From Bacillota bacterium (GTDB lineage Bacteria; Bacillota; SHA-98; Ch115), in assembly GCA_013178415.1 (NCBI GenBank), contig JABLXA010000003.1, forward strand, positions 64,815-128,814: a stretch of 64,000 nt of DNA, in the 5' to 3' direction. The translations under genes were made by a program, and so were the position numbers. This document shows positions 54,299 through 62,399 of the stretch, one piece after another. Below the pieces are notes generated by a model, which was not told the DNA's origin, ran no database searches, and saw only the letters and a list, made by a program, of their open reading frames with translations. Numbering within the stretch: position 1 is the stretch's first letter; each line of letters starts with the position of its first letter.

Positions 54299-55365
54299 GG
54301 CATATTCACCAGCGGATTTAGTCTGATGCCATCTTGGGTGATCTCGAGACGATGTTCACCGGGAAGGTAATTGCTGCCGCGCAGCTTTTGGATGCGCAAT
54401 AGCCTTAGATCCTCATCACCGATGTTCCTATTTTCCAGCCAGATGATCCCATCAGCGGCGGCAGCCTCAGGAACCACATCAATGGCAGTCTCGGAATATT
54501 CACCAACCCAGAGGGCAGTCAAGGAATAAGCGGAAAAAAGGCGAACAATGCCAAACAATGTTTTACGATACTCCACCATCGAGGGGGAAAAAGTGCGCAA
54601 TGATCTGAAGCTGTCGATGGCGATGATCTTGGGGAAATTGCTCCTCACTATGTCCATGATAATTTCAGGGAGGCACGAAATACCCTCGCGTACGAGCCTA
54701 TCACTGACATCGAGGAATTTGACATTTCGGGTCATCTTATCAGGATCGAAAAAAGAAAATCTTTGAACATACCTGACTGCCTTTTCGAGGCCCTCCCATG
54801 GGGCCGTCACGTAGGCGGCAGGAAACTCGTCGCTGGCGTTGGAAAAGAGTATCTGCTGAGCCAATACTGACTTGCCTGTCCCGAACGCTCCTGCAATCAA
54901 GTGAATGGCATTGACAGGCAGGCCGCCGCCCAATACCGCATCCAGATTCTTATCACCAGTCGCGAGACGCTGCCAAGATGACGCATGGAGGTCTCTGGAC
55001 CGCTGGGTGAGCTCCTTGACAGTCATGACAAACTGCGCTTCATCCATTGGCTTCAAGAGGAAGGCATCTGCTCCCGCCTCACGCGATCGCTGCCTTACCA
55101 TGAGCTCGCTGAATACCAGAATCGGTATCTTACCGGTCCTCGGATCATCCTTGAGGCGACGGCAAAGGCTCAATCCGTCCATGCCGGACAATAATATCTC
55201 AGTGATCACAAGATCAGGGCCCAGCTGAGCCGCCTTCTCCGCAGCAGACTCCCCATCGCCGGCAGTCTCAACACGGAATCCCTCGGCCTCTAAGATGCGC
55301 CGTTCCAGCGAAGACATGCGAGAATCATTTTCGACCACCAGTATGAGCGGTGCATGTTCTGGCAT
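54295..55365 (-). CDS. Receiver domain fused to KaiC/RadA-like ATPase, with Glu at the phosphoacceptor position
   Basis: 356 residues. Residues 6-122 form a REC domain, but the usual phospho-Asp is E56 (PDLVITEILLSGMDG). The acidic pocket is altered (VVEND in place of VVDDE), while the switch Ser (FSE) and K105 (LLKP) remain. Residues about 133-350 are a RecA/KaiC-family ATPase with LDAVLGGGLPVNAIHLIAG, Walker A GAFGTGKS (159-166) and Walker B KIIAIDSFRSL. The receiver may be locked in an active-like or phosphorylation-independent state. ATG 55365 is chosen (AGGG 5 nt upstream). It lies 3' of a c-di-GMP riboswitch leader. Confidence 0.85.
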   Translation of the reverse strand: MPEHAPLILVVENDSRMSSLERRILEAEGFRVETAGDGESAAEKAAQLGPDLVITEILLSGMDGLSLCRRLKDDPRTGKIPILVFSELMVRQRSREAGADAFLLKPMDEAQFVMTVKELTQRSRDLHASSWQRLATGDKNLDAVLGGGLPVNAIHLIAGAFGTGKSVLAQQILFSNASDEFPAAYVTAPWEGLEKAVRYVQRFSFFDPDKMTRNVKFLDVSDRLVREGISCLPEIIMDIVRSNFPKIIAIDSFRSLRTFSPSMVEYRKTLFGIVRLFSAYSLTALWVGEYSETAIDVVPEAAAADGIIWLENRNIGDEDLRLLRIQKLRGSNYLPGEHRLEITQDGIRLNPLVNMP

Positions 55366-55581
55366 CACATCCCTATCCTTTCCTGAAAGCGATATCTGGA
55401 TTGCCTGAATGAGCTAGTGCGCGATGCCGGAAACCTTTACCCATCTAATCTTTCAATGATCACAGAGAAAATCCTGCATAGCGAGCCAGTTTCGGCGGAG
55501 AAGTGGAAGTCCTGGCCGATCTTCAGATATAGGCGCCGGGTCCCAACGCGTGATTCCCAGGGGCCGAGGCTGTAACGCTCA

Positions 55582-55682
55582 CAACAAAAATCGGGGTCGA
55601 AAGGTCCGGGCTCTTGGGTGGGGCGGGAAGTGCGCGCTCCTTCCATGGGAGGAAGCGCAGACCCGAGCCCTTTTCGACCCCG
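55582..55682 (-). terminator. Second terminator-like hairpin in the riboswitch leader
   Basis: CGGGGTCGAAA (55592-55602) pairs with TTTCGACCCCG (55672-55682). GGGCTC (55608-55613) pairs with GAGCCC (55665-55670), and the apex has a GCGC-bounded hairpin. On the reverse strand it is followed by ATTTTTGTTG. It is larger than a usual terminator and could also bind a protein or act in antitermination. Confidence 0.55.
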
Positions 55683-55689
55683 ACGCTTT

Positions 55690-55737
55690 GATCGAAAAAT
55701 AAAACCTGCCCGGGAATTGCCATACCCGTAAAGCAGG
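55690..55737 (-). terminator. Riboswitch expression-platform terminator
   Basis: On the reverse strand, CCTGC (55737-55733) pairs with GCAGG (55709-55705), and CGGG (55728-55725) pairs with CCCG (55714-55711). TTTTATTTTT follows. The 3'-arm sequence CCGGGCAGG recurs just after the aptamer (55771-55763), where it can pair with the same CCTGC to prevent termination. Confidence 0.75.
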
Positions 55738-55762
55738 TGAGCAAACTCAAGGGAACCCTATT

Positions 55763-55886
55763 CCTGCCCGGCTTCCGGCAACCCGGCTATCATAGCCGAC
55801 CATCGCATATTATGCGTGGCTGTTGGCTTTAGACCCGTGGCTTTGCGTCCCCGCCTTTTGGACGGATTTGCCTTTATCTGATCCGG
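55763..55886 (-). promoter_or_regulatory. Cyclic di-GMP-I (GEMM-I) riboswitch aptamer
   Basis: On the reverse strand the conserved blocks appear in order: GGCAAATCC (55872-55864), a short stem-loop CCGTC/GGCGG, GGACGCAAAGCCACGGG (about 55851-55835) with CTAA, then TATGATAGCCGGGTTGCCG (55794-55776). These match the class I c-di-GMP aptamer core. By hand alignment to the Vibrio Vc2 aptamer, the position equivalent to G20 is G, which favours c-di-GMP over cGAMP. P1 can form from TCCGG and CCGGA. The downstream terminator/antiterminator supports a transcriptional switch. The nearest gene in the right direction is REC-KaiC. Confidence 0.88.
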
Positions 55887-55918
55887 ATGAATGTAAACAA
55901 TATATATCGAAAGTATCG

Positions 55919-57094
55919 TCAGAAGATCCTCTCGAACCTCAGCCCGCGCCAGATAGAGCGAGCCTTGGCCACAATATTGGTTCGCTGATTCGATGCAATA
56001 TCATAATATCCACCGTTCAAAGGAAGATATTCACTATTGGACCTCATGGAATCTTCGGCCCGGTCAAGCACGCGCACCACGGCAAGGCCATTTTTGCCAT
56101 CAGTGAGCGGTTCTTTGCCTTCCTCTATACATTCTATAAAATGAAGGCATTGATTCCTCAAAGGTTCACTTGCCTGTATCTTGGGAATCGTCACAGCAGG
56201 CATCCGATCTCGGCCGCCCTCGGCGCCGCCGACAAGGTTCTTGACCCGCTCTTTATTGTCTCGAAGACTATCTCCTGAGTTCCTCACTACAGGTATTGGA
56301 ACCGGGGAGGCGAAATTTGGATTTTCCACGCCGTTATTGTAAATCTTAACCTTTTCCTGAGGATCGACATCATCAAAAATCGCCATCCGATTGCGTCCTA
56401 CGATAACGGTGGTGCTTGCCTTCCTAGGCTCAGCCCAGCTAACGTGGATATTAGCGATGATATTGTTCTGAAACCGCAGGGAGAGAAATGCCATATCCTC
56501 CAGCCTCGGATTCATAAAGGCCTGGCCGCCAGCAGATACGTGGGTGGGCTCTTCGCCAAGAAGATAAAGGAGGATCGCCACATCATGGGGAGCCTTATCC
56601 CAAAGCACACTCACGTCATTTCTGATGAGGCCGAGACTTGTCCTGATTGAACGTATGTAGCATACGGGTCCTAGTTCACCTGATTGAATATACTCTTTTA
56701 TCAACTGTATCCCTGGGTGATATGCAAGGATGTGTCCGACCATGAGCACCTTGCCGGTTTTCTGTGATAGGGCCACGAGCTCTTCGGCGTCTACCGGGGA
56801 GAGGGTGAAGGGTTTTTCCACAAGCACATGCTTTCCACGCAGCAGACAAGTTCGGGCTATCTGGTAATGGGTAGCAGGTGGTGTCGCAACAACTACTGCA
56901 TCGATTTTAGGATTTGAGGCTATTTCATTAAAATCATTCGTAACCTTTATCAATGGATGATGCTCTTTTATCTGCCTCAGAACCCCATCTCTCTTGTCGC
57001 AGCATCCTACAAGCTTTGCAGACGGGAGTTCGCTCAAATTACGAAGATAATTTCGGCCCCAGTTTCCGCAACCAATTAGAGCGACGTTTATCAA
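55919..57094 (-). CDS. Gfo/Idh/MocA family oxidoreductase, nucleotide-sugar type
   Basis: 391 residues. The N-terminal NAD(P) fold has VALIGCGNWGRNYLRNLSEL, then VVVATPPATHYQIARTCL and the catalytic-type GKHVLVEKPFTLS. The C-terminal domain (WDKAPHDVAILLYLLGEEP) carries a His near the expected catalytic place. It resembles dehydrogenases acting on UDP-amino sugars or related polysaccharide precursors. Proximity to galE and the envelope cluster fits polysaccharide synthesis. The substrate is not determined. Confidence 0.85.
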   Translation of the reverse strand: MINVALIGCGNWGRNYLRNLSELPSAKLVGCCDKRDGVLRQIKEHHPLIKVTNDFNEIASNPKIDAVVVATPPATHYQIARTCLLRGKHVLVEKPFTLSPVDAEELVALSQKTGKVLMVGHILAYHPGIQLIKEYIQSGELGPVCYIRSIRTSLGLIRNDVSVLWDKAPHDVAILLYLLGEEPTHVSAGGQAFMNPRLEDMAFLSLRFQNNIIANIHVSWAEPRKASTTVIVGRNRMAIFDDVDPQEKVKIYNNGVENPNFASPVPIPVVRNSGDSLRDNKERVKNLVGGAEGGRDRMPAVTIPKIQASEPLRNQCLHFIECIEEGKEPLTDGKNGLAVVRVLDRAEDSMRSNSEYLPLNGGYYDIASNQRTNIVAKARSIWRGLRFERIF

Positions 57095-57235
57095 CCCACG
57101 AATCCCCCTCCATCAGCCCTGCGGCTTCCAAAACCCCAAATTGTCTAGTACATTCCACAGAGATGGTCCAATTCCTCCCGTTATACCGATTCTCTTTTGA
57201 GGTAAAATCATCAAATCAGCGGAGAAAACCGCCCT

Positions 57236-58462
57236 CTAATCAATGCCGGCCTCTTCTCTAAGGGTCTCTGCAAGATCTGTATTCTCCCAGGGGAGGTCCA
57301 GATCTGGCCGACCGAAATGCCCATAGGCAGCCACCTGGCGATATAGGGGCCGTTTTAGCTGAAGAGTCTCGATTATGGCTGCTGGACGAAAATCAAAGTG
57401 ATTATGGACTAGCCGCTCGATTTCGCTGTCAGGGAGTCTACCTGTACCAAAAGTATCGATGCTGACAGCCACGGGCCGCGCGACTCCTATCACATATGCG
57501 ACCTGAACCTCGCATTTATCCGCCAGCCCGGCGGCCACCACATTCTTCGCCGCCCATCTGGCTGCATATGCGCCGGACCTATCCACTTTTGAAGGGTCCT
57601 TACCGGAAAAGGAACCCCCACCATGGCGCGCAATGCCGCCATAGGTATCAACGATGATCTTCCTTCCTGTCAGTCCTGAATCTCCTTGAGGTCCTCCGAC
57701 AACGAACCTGCCTGTCGGGTTTATATAATATAACGTTTTCTCGTCGAGGAGCTCCGGGGGAATAGCTTGTTTGATCACATGGCGCTCTATATCAGAACGC
57801 AGCCTGTCATACTCCACCTCAGGATGGTGCTGAGCAGACACAACTACTGCTGAGACCCTAACGGGCTTTGCGCCATGATATTCAACTGTCACCTGTGTCT
57901 TGCCATCGGGGCGGAGATAAGGTATGATCCCGGATTTTCTGACCTCGGCTAGCCGACGCGCAACCTTATGGGCAAGGGCGATAGGCATCGGCATCAGTTC
58001 CGGCGTCTCATTCACGGCAAATCCGTATACTATACCCTGATCACCGGCGCCTTGCTTCTCGAAACCATTTACCGCCCCAGCTGCCCGGAGCTGGCGGATC
58101 TCGAGGGACTGCTCCACTCCCATGGCTATGTCGGGCGACTGTTCATCTATCGAGGTTATGACTGCACATGTATCACAATCGAAACCGTATTTTGCCCTGG
58201 TATACCCTATGGATCGCACAGTCTCACGCACGATCCTTGGAATATCAACATAGCATTCAGTTGATATCTCGCCCATAACCAGCACCAGGCCAGTGGAGAC
58301 ACATGTCTCGCAGGCCACCCTTGCATCTTTATCTTTATCCAGAATTGCATCTAGTACCGCATCTGATATTTGGTCACAGATTTTGTCCGGATGTCCTTCA
58401 GTCACTGATTCGGAAGTCAGGAACCTTACAGTGTCGCTAAAAGGGCCTGTCAACTCAACCAC
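57236..58462 (-). CDS. metK: S-adenosylmethionine synthetase
   Basis: Cytosolic enzyme making SAM from methionine and ATP. Diagnostic segments are [35 protein letters not shown], the P-loop-like [20 protein letters not shown], and [20 protein letters not shown]. 408 residues from GTG 58462. TTG 58453 is an alternative that is better spaced from GAGGGGTGG and overlaps the stop of a leader ORF. The promoter is strong (58558-58586). No SAM riboswitch is present. The SAM by-product MTA is salvaged by the genes at 4469..6548. Confidence 0.96.
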   Translation of the reverse strand: MVELTGPFSDTVRFLTSESVTEGHPDKICDQISDAVLDAILDKDKDARVACETCVSTGLVLVMGEISTECYVDIPRIVRETVRSIGYTRAKYGFDCDTCAVITSIDEQSPDIAMGVEQSLEIRQLRAAGAVNGFEKQGAGDQGIVYGFAVNETPELMPMPIALAHKVARRLAEVRKSGIIPYLRPDGKTQVTVEYHGAKPVRVSAVVVSAQHHPEVEYDRLRSDIERHVIKQAIPPELLDEKTLYYINPTGRFVVGGPQGDSGLTGRKIIVDTYGGIARHGGGSFSGKDPSKVDRSGAYAARWAAKNVVAAGLADKCEVQVAYVIGVARPVAVSIDTFGTGRLPDSEIERLVHNHFDFRPAAIIETLQLKRPLYRQVAAYGHFGRPDLDLPWENTDLAETLREEAGID

Positions 58463-58485
58463 CCCTCATCTGGCTGCTTGCTCAA
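58450..58485 (-). CDS. Putative 11-residue leader peptide of metK
   Basis: TTG 58485 follows GGAGGGGG with good spacing. It encodes [11 protein letters not shown] and ends at TGA 58452-58450, overlapping TTG 58453 of metK. The strongest SD in the leader belongs to this small frame, so metK may be translated by coupling. No SAM- or Met-sensing feature is visible. Confidence 0.35.
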   Translation of the reverse strand: MSKQPDEGWLS

Positions 58486-58557
58486 AACAAAACCCCCTCC
58501 GGATTCGGAAAGAGGTTATGGCCTCACTATGAAGTTTCCCTTTTCAAGGTCAGGTAC

Positions 58558-58586
58558 ATACTACCATAGTTGATATTGCACGTCAA
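58558..58586 (-). promoter_or_regulatory. metK promoter
   Basis: On the reverse strand, TTGACG (58586-58581) and TAGTAT (58563-58558) are 17 bp apart, about 96 nt upstream of metK. Confidence 0.65.
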
Positions 58587-58648
58587 TGCCTGCCCTTCCA
58601 AAAAAGTCCTATCTTTCCAAAAGATCAGCGCGCCCGCGTATGGATCCT

Positions 58649-59647
58649 TTATCGTCCTCTCGCGCCCGCAAATCCATAAGGATGGTTCTTATGCCAGTTC
58701 CAGGCGGTCGCGACAATATCTTTCAAGTCGGGAAACCTTGGAGTCCACCCCAATTCCCGCCTGGCAAGTTCAGAGCTCGCCACCAGCATTGCGGGGTCAC
58801 CGGGGCGTCTCGGACCCTCTTTCACAGGGATCTTGTGGCCGACTACCTCCTCGCAGACCCTTATAACTTCTCTGACAGAATTTCCTGTTTCATTACCGAG
58901 GTTATATATACGGGAGCCCATGCCGCCTAATAAGGCCTCAGCCGCAAGGACATGAGCCGAAGCAAGGTCACTTACATGGATGAAATCTCTTATGCAGGTT
59001 CCATCTGGCGTGTCATAGTCTATGCCGAATATCTCTATGCTTGGCCTGAGCCCGAGGGCAGTCTGAAGCACAAGCGGTATGAGCTGCGTCTCAGGATCGT
59101 GGTCTTCGCCAATGGCGCCGGAGGGATCTGCTCCAGCGGCGTTAAAATACCTGAAGGAGACATACTTCAGGCCATAGGATCTATCATAGCTGGCCAGCAT
59201 CCTTTCAAATATCAGCTTCGTCTCACCATAGACATTAGTTGGATTGCATGGTGCGTCCTCCCTTATAGGGATATGGGCAGGCTCCCCATAGACTGCGGCG
59301 CTAGATGAGAAGACAATGTACTTCACGCCGGCCGACCGCATGGAATCCAGTAATTTCAGTCCACCCACAACATTATTCCAGTAGTATTTGGCGGGATTCA
59401 CCATAGACTCGCCGACGGCAGTATCCGCCGCAAGATGAATAACAAGGTCGACCTTCCTTTCTTGCAATACACGGCTCAATCTGTCCTGATCCAATATATC
59501 TCCTTGAATAAATTCCCCTCCGTGCAGGGCCTCCACATGACCCTTCGACAGATTATCATAGGTGATGGTTTCATGGCCACCCTCCAATAAAGCCTTTACC
59601 ACATGGCTTCCAATATATCCGGCCCCACCAGCCACCAAAACGCGCAA
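58649..59647 (-). CDS. galE: UDP-glucose 4-epimerase
   Basis: 332-residue extended SDR enzyme that interconverts UDP-glucose and UDP-galactose. It has the NAD site GGAGYIGSH, VDLVIHLAADTAVGESM, the catalytic Ser region FSSSAAVYGEP and YxxxK (YGETK). RYFNAAGADPSG is typical of GalE. It supplies galactose for cell-envelope or exopolysaccharide polymers. The location between metK and the outer-membrane cluster suggests a role in envelope polysaccharide or LPS. Confidence 0.93.
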   Translation of the reverse strand: MRVLVAGGAGYIGSHVVKALLEGGHETITYDNLSKGHVEALHGGEFIQGDILDQDRLSRVLQERKVDLVIHLAADTAVGESMVNPAKYYWNNVVGGLKLLDSMRSAGVKYIVFSSSAAVYGEPAHIPIREDAPCNPTNVYGETKLIFERMLASYDRSYGLKYVSFRYFNAAGADPSGAIGEDHDPETQLIPLVLQTALGLRPSIEIFGIDYDTPDGTCIRDFIHVSDLASAHVLAAEALLGGMGSRIYNLGNETGNSVREVIRVCEEVVGHKIPVKEGPRRPGDPAMLVASSELARRELGWTPRFPDLKDIVATAWNWHKNHPYGFAGARGR

Positions 59648-59695
59648 TTTATTCTCCCCCTCATGGATGGACTTGCGAAATCTATAGTCTATAGA

Positions 59696-61300
59696 CTATC
59701 TCGTGAGCTTCACGCCAAGCCCAAACTCTTTCCTCTTCTCCCTCCAGGTCACGGTCACATCAAAACAATGTAGATGCCTGGCTACGGTCCAGTCGCTATC
59801 TACAAGGACCTGTGTCCTGAGATCATATTGGCCTGACCAGGCGATCGTCCACCCGGGGAAGGCGCCGAGGCTAAACCTCCCGTTCAACTCATCTGCGTCG
59901 GATTGTCTGTCAAAGGAAAAGGGAGTCTCCCCGATGGCCCTTACAACCCGGTAATCAAGCCCCAATTGCGACGATGGCCCCGCCTGTGCCGCGAGGCTGA
60001 TGGTCGCATCGATGGCGCCTGCTGAATCGCCCGTGCCATAGAAACGCCTATTTGCTTTCATGCTTGCCCCGAGCGAGACATTTTTCGTAAGCTTCAAAGG
60101 ATCAGCGAGGGATATTTGCATTTCCGCAGTCGCCCGCGCGGCTTCCCGGCCTGTGGCCGATTCGGCAAATCTCCCGGCCTCACCTACTAGCTTCACAGAG
60201 ACCTCATCACCAATCACCCGAAAAGGCTTAGATTCTACCTGGATTCGCGGGATGGCATCCACATAACCTACGTCCTGCCTTGTTCGCTCTGCCGCCGCCA
60301 AATAGCGATAGTTCCTTGACTCACCTTCGAGACGGATGCCGCCTGCAGTTGGGAACGATTGTTTCCAATCGAGATCTGCACTAGCATTTATACCTGGCGC
60401 TGGAATATAAGAAAGATCGACCTTCGCCTGCGCCCCGTCAAGACGGCTCCAGAGGATCCCGCCATGCCCGCTCAGTTTATCTCCTTTGACAATGCCCAAA
60501 GACTTTGGGCCATAATCATAATCAAACCCGAGAGCCCAACCGGCGCGACTCGCGTATTCGGCATCAATGGAGAGCTTGCTGTAGTCGTCAATGGAATAAT
60601 GGTAATCAGCCCCGACTATCACGCCCTTGTCCGGCTTATAGGCCAACCGCACATGAGGCATTGACTCATCCCAATCAACCTGTGGAAGCATGCTGTCTCT
60701 CGCCTCGGTCTTCTTGAGGGGCAAGGTCAGTCTGGGGATCGGAATCACAGGGTAACGGCCTAGATATAGAACGACCCTTTGGGCTACCAGACGATCGCCA
60801 GGATATATGACGATTCGCCTGGCTCGCACGCTGTAGCACGGGGTTTTGAGATCGCATCTGGTTACCACGCTGCCATCGAGAACGAAATCATGTCGGGTGA
60901 TAGTGGCAGAATCCGCGCCAATGATGAGGCCATCCACCACAAGATGGGCGCTATCGAACGAGATCTCTCCGGAATTCATGTCATAGGTAAGTCTATCGCA
61001 CTTCCCCGAATCAGTCTTCTTTTTGAAGGTCACATTTCCCGCTGCCACCAGGGTCTGCGCTGAAAGATCAGCGTCAATCTGATCTGCGGTGATGGTGATT
61101 TCGCCGCTATTCGCGCTGACGTTCCCGGTGGCAATCACATACATCCTATCTGCCACATATTCAAACGAATCCGCATCAATGACGATAGGCTCAGCAGCCT
61201 CGCAGGCCCTGGCAACGAGAACGACTGTCATGAACATGAAGATAGCGACAGCTGGTAATATGGCCCATAGGCTTCGATCTTTCAAACAAGAAATGCGCAA
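59696..61300 (-). CDS. LptD/OstA-like outer-membrane protein
   Basis: About 534 residues. A signal peptide (LWAILPAVAIFMFMTVVLVA then ACEA) is followed by a beta-jellyroll OstA/LptA-like domain (about residues 35-150: IDADSFEYVADRMYVIATGN, then EITITADQIDADL). A segment typical of LptD follows, TRCDLKTPCYSVRARRIVIY, then PVIPIPRLTLPL. The last 330 residues look like a beta-barrel with alternating strands. In Gram-negatives LptD inserts LPS into the outer membrane. TTG 61300 is chosen, with GAGGG 9 nt upstream. A start at 61402 would overlap the upstream gene. This is key evidence for a diderm envelope. It is shorter than proteobacterial LptD. Confidence 0.78.
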   Translation of the reverse strand: MRISCLKDRSLWAILPAVAIFMFMTVVLVARACEAAEPIVIDADSFEYVADRMYVIATGNVSANSGEITITADQIDADLSAQTLVAAGNVTFKKKTDSGKCDRLTYDMNSGEISFDSAHLVVDGLIIGADSATITRHDFVLDGSVVTRCDLKTPCYSVRARRIVIYPGDRLVAQRVVLYLGRYPVIPIPRLTLPLKKTEARDSMLPQVDWDESMPHVRLAYKPDKGVIVGADYHYSIDDYSKLSIDAEYASRAGWALGFDYDYGPKSLGIVKGDKLSGHGGILWSRLDGAQAKVDLSYIPAPGINASADLDWKQSFPTAGGIRLEGESRNYRYLAAAERTRQDVGYVDAIPRIQVESKPFRVIGDEVSVKLVGEAGRFAESATGREAARATAEMQISLADPLKLTKNVSLGASMKANRRFYGTGDSAGAIDATISLAAQAGPSSQLGLDYRVVRAIGETPFSFDRQSDADELNGRFSLGAFPGWTIAWSGQYDLRTQVLVDSDWTVARHLHCFDVTVTWREKRKEFGLGVKLTR

Positions 61301-61322
61301 ATCTTCCAACCCTCGCACAAAT

Positions 61323-62327
61323 CTATTGTCCCTTGGGAGCAGCCGGCGAAACCCCGGGTTTGATCTGAATGACAGGGAGATCTGATATGGATCCGCTGGC
61401 ATCTCCCGGATAGGTTAGTCCAAGCGCCTCAACCTCCTTTTGGACGGAGACAAACATCTCGGTGCCCGCAGGTAAGATCGCTTCCTTGCCTTCAACCAGG
61501 AAGCCGCCGAGCGCGCCTATAGGGCCGAAGATCACGAAGCCCGCGACACTAGCCCCTACGGCAAGCTGCAGGCTTTCATTCATCTTCTTCACACTCTCAC
61601 TGAGGCCCAACATTATCCTCGTTCCATCTATGGCCCGGATAGAACCAAAATCAAGCTCCACCTTGCCATCGCGGCCAAGGCGACCTGCTGGCTCGACGCT
61701 GGTTATCGTGGCCGCCCCTCGAGTACCTTTGGGGATCACCACTTCTGTACCTACGATAACATCCCGGGAAACCTCATATTGGATTTTGTCGCCTTTCTTT
61801 GCGTTGGCCGAGCTGAAGCCCTCAATCATCCTGATCTTCACTGCCGTCCCCGAAGGAATCCTGACCCTGGCCATCGAGACTCTCCCCTGGGGCAGGCAGA
61901 GGTTGACCAAATCCTCCACTCTGGCCACAATCGAAATCCCCTGCTTCGTGTTGCCGGTTATAAGTTTCTCCAACCTATCAACCTTCGGGACGACAGGTTC
62001 AGAGCTCACAGCTCTCATGAGATTCCATTCGACTGCGGCCAGCTTGAAGGCAAGGGACGGCCCTTCCAGGAGGCTTGCTCCTACAAAGGCATTGAGCTTA
62101 GCCACCCTGTCCATGATGGTCCCGTCTTGCTCCTTGCCAAAAAGGTCTTTCTCCATCTGGCCAATCCGAGAAATAATGGCGCCACTGGATTCCCGACCAT
62201 AGAGAAGCATTTCGGCCTGAGAGAGATTTGTGAGAAGTGGCGATTCCCCTAATGCGACGGGAGTTGCGGGCCCCAAAGTCAAAGCGCACATTATCGACAA
62301 AACAACATAAAGTGATCTCGTCTTCAT
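61323..62327 (-). CDS. Secreted protein with LFG-type repeats and a central beta domain
   Basis: 334 residues with a clear signal peptide (LYVVLSIMCALTLGPATPVALG). Three related helical motifs follow: AEMLLYGRESSGAIISRIGQ, KDLFGKEQDGTIMDRVAKLN and EKLITGNTKQGISIVARVED. The central domain (about 150-240) is beta-rich (VRIPSGTAVKIRMIEGFSSA, GTEVVIPKGTRGAATI). A Gly/Ala hydrophobic stretch (GASVAGFVIFGPIGALGGFL) could be membrane-associated. I do not recognise a named family. The LFG-type repeats recall proteins of diderm Firmicutes and cyanobacteria. It lies between two barrel genes and is probably part of the outer-membrane assembly. Confidence 0.65.
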   Translation of the reverse strand: MKTRSLYVVLSIMCALTLGPATPVALGESPLLTNLSQAEMLLYGRESSGAIISRIGQMEKDLFGKEQDGTIMDRVAKLNAFVGASLLEGPSLAFKLAAVEWNLMRAVSSEPVVPKVDRLEKLITGNTKQGISIVARVEDLVNLCLPQGRVSMARVRIPSGTAVKIRMIEGFSSANAKKGDKIQYEVSRDVIVGTEVVIPKGTRGAATITSVEPAGRLGRDGKVELDFGSIRAIDGTRIMLGLSESVKKMNESLQLAVGASVAGFVIFGPIGALGGFLVEGKEAILPAGTEMFVSVQKEVEALGLTYPGDASGSISDLPVIQIKPGVSPAAPKGQ

Positions 62328-62399
62328 ATACTACTCCTCCATATATACGTCTGGCGAACAACGGAAACCCGGCGCCGCAGATGTCAATGGCGTGATATC

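Larger units (their letters stand above)
55366..55918 (-). other. Long structured leader of the REC-KaiC/kinase operon
   Basis: A gene-free stretch of about 550 bp. In transcript order it carries the c-di-GMP-I aptamer (55886-55770), the antiterminator segment (55771-55763), terminator 1 (55737-55690), a large second hairpin (55682-55582), then about 215 nt of sequence without recognised structure before the start codon. The ORFs that cross it overlap the terminators and are not believed. No clear promoter was found between the preceding gene's stop (55919) and the aptamer, so readthrough or a promoter inside the upstream gene is likely. Confidence 0.75.

Noticed and set aside
55437-55750. 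Two reverse ORFs (55437..55646 and 55523..55750) in the riboswitch leader
   Set aside because: Both run through the terminator or large hairpin, with start codons inside the structured elements.
58463-58580. SAM riboswitch before metK
   Set aside because: None of the conserved SAM-I elements or a terminator were found in the short leader.
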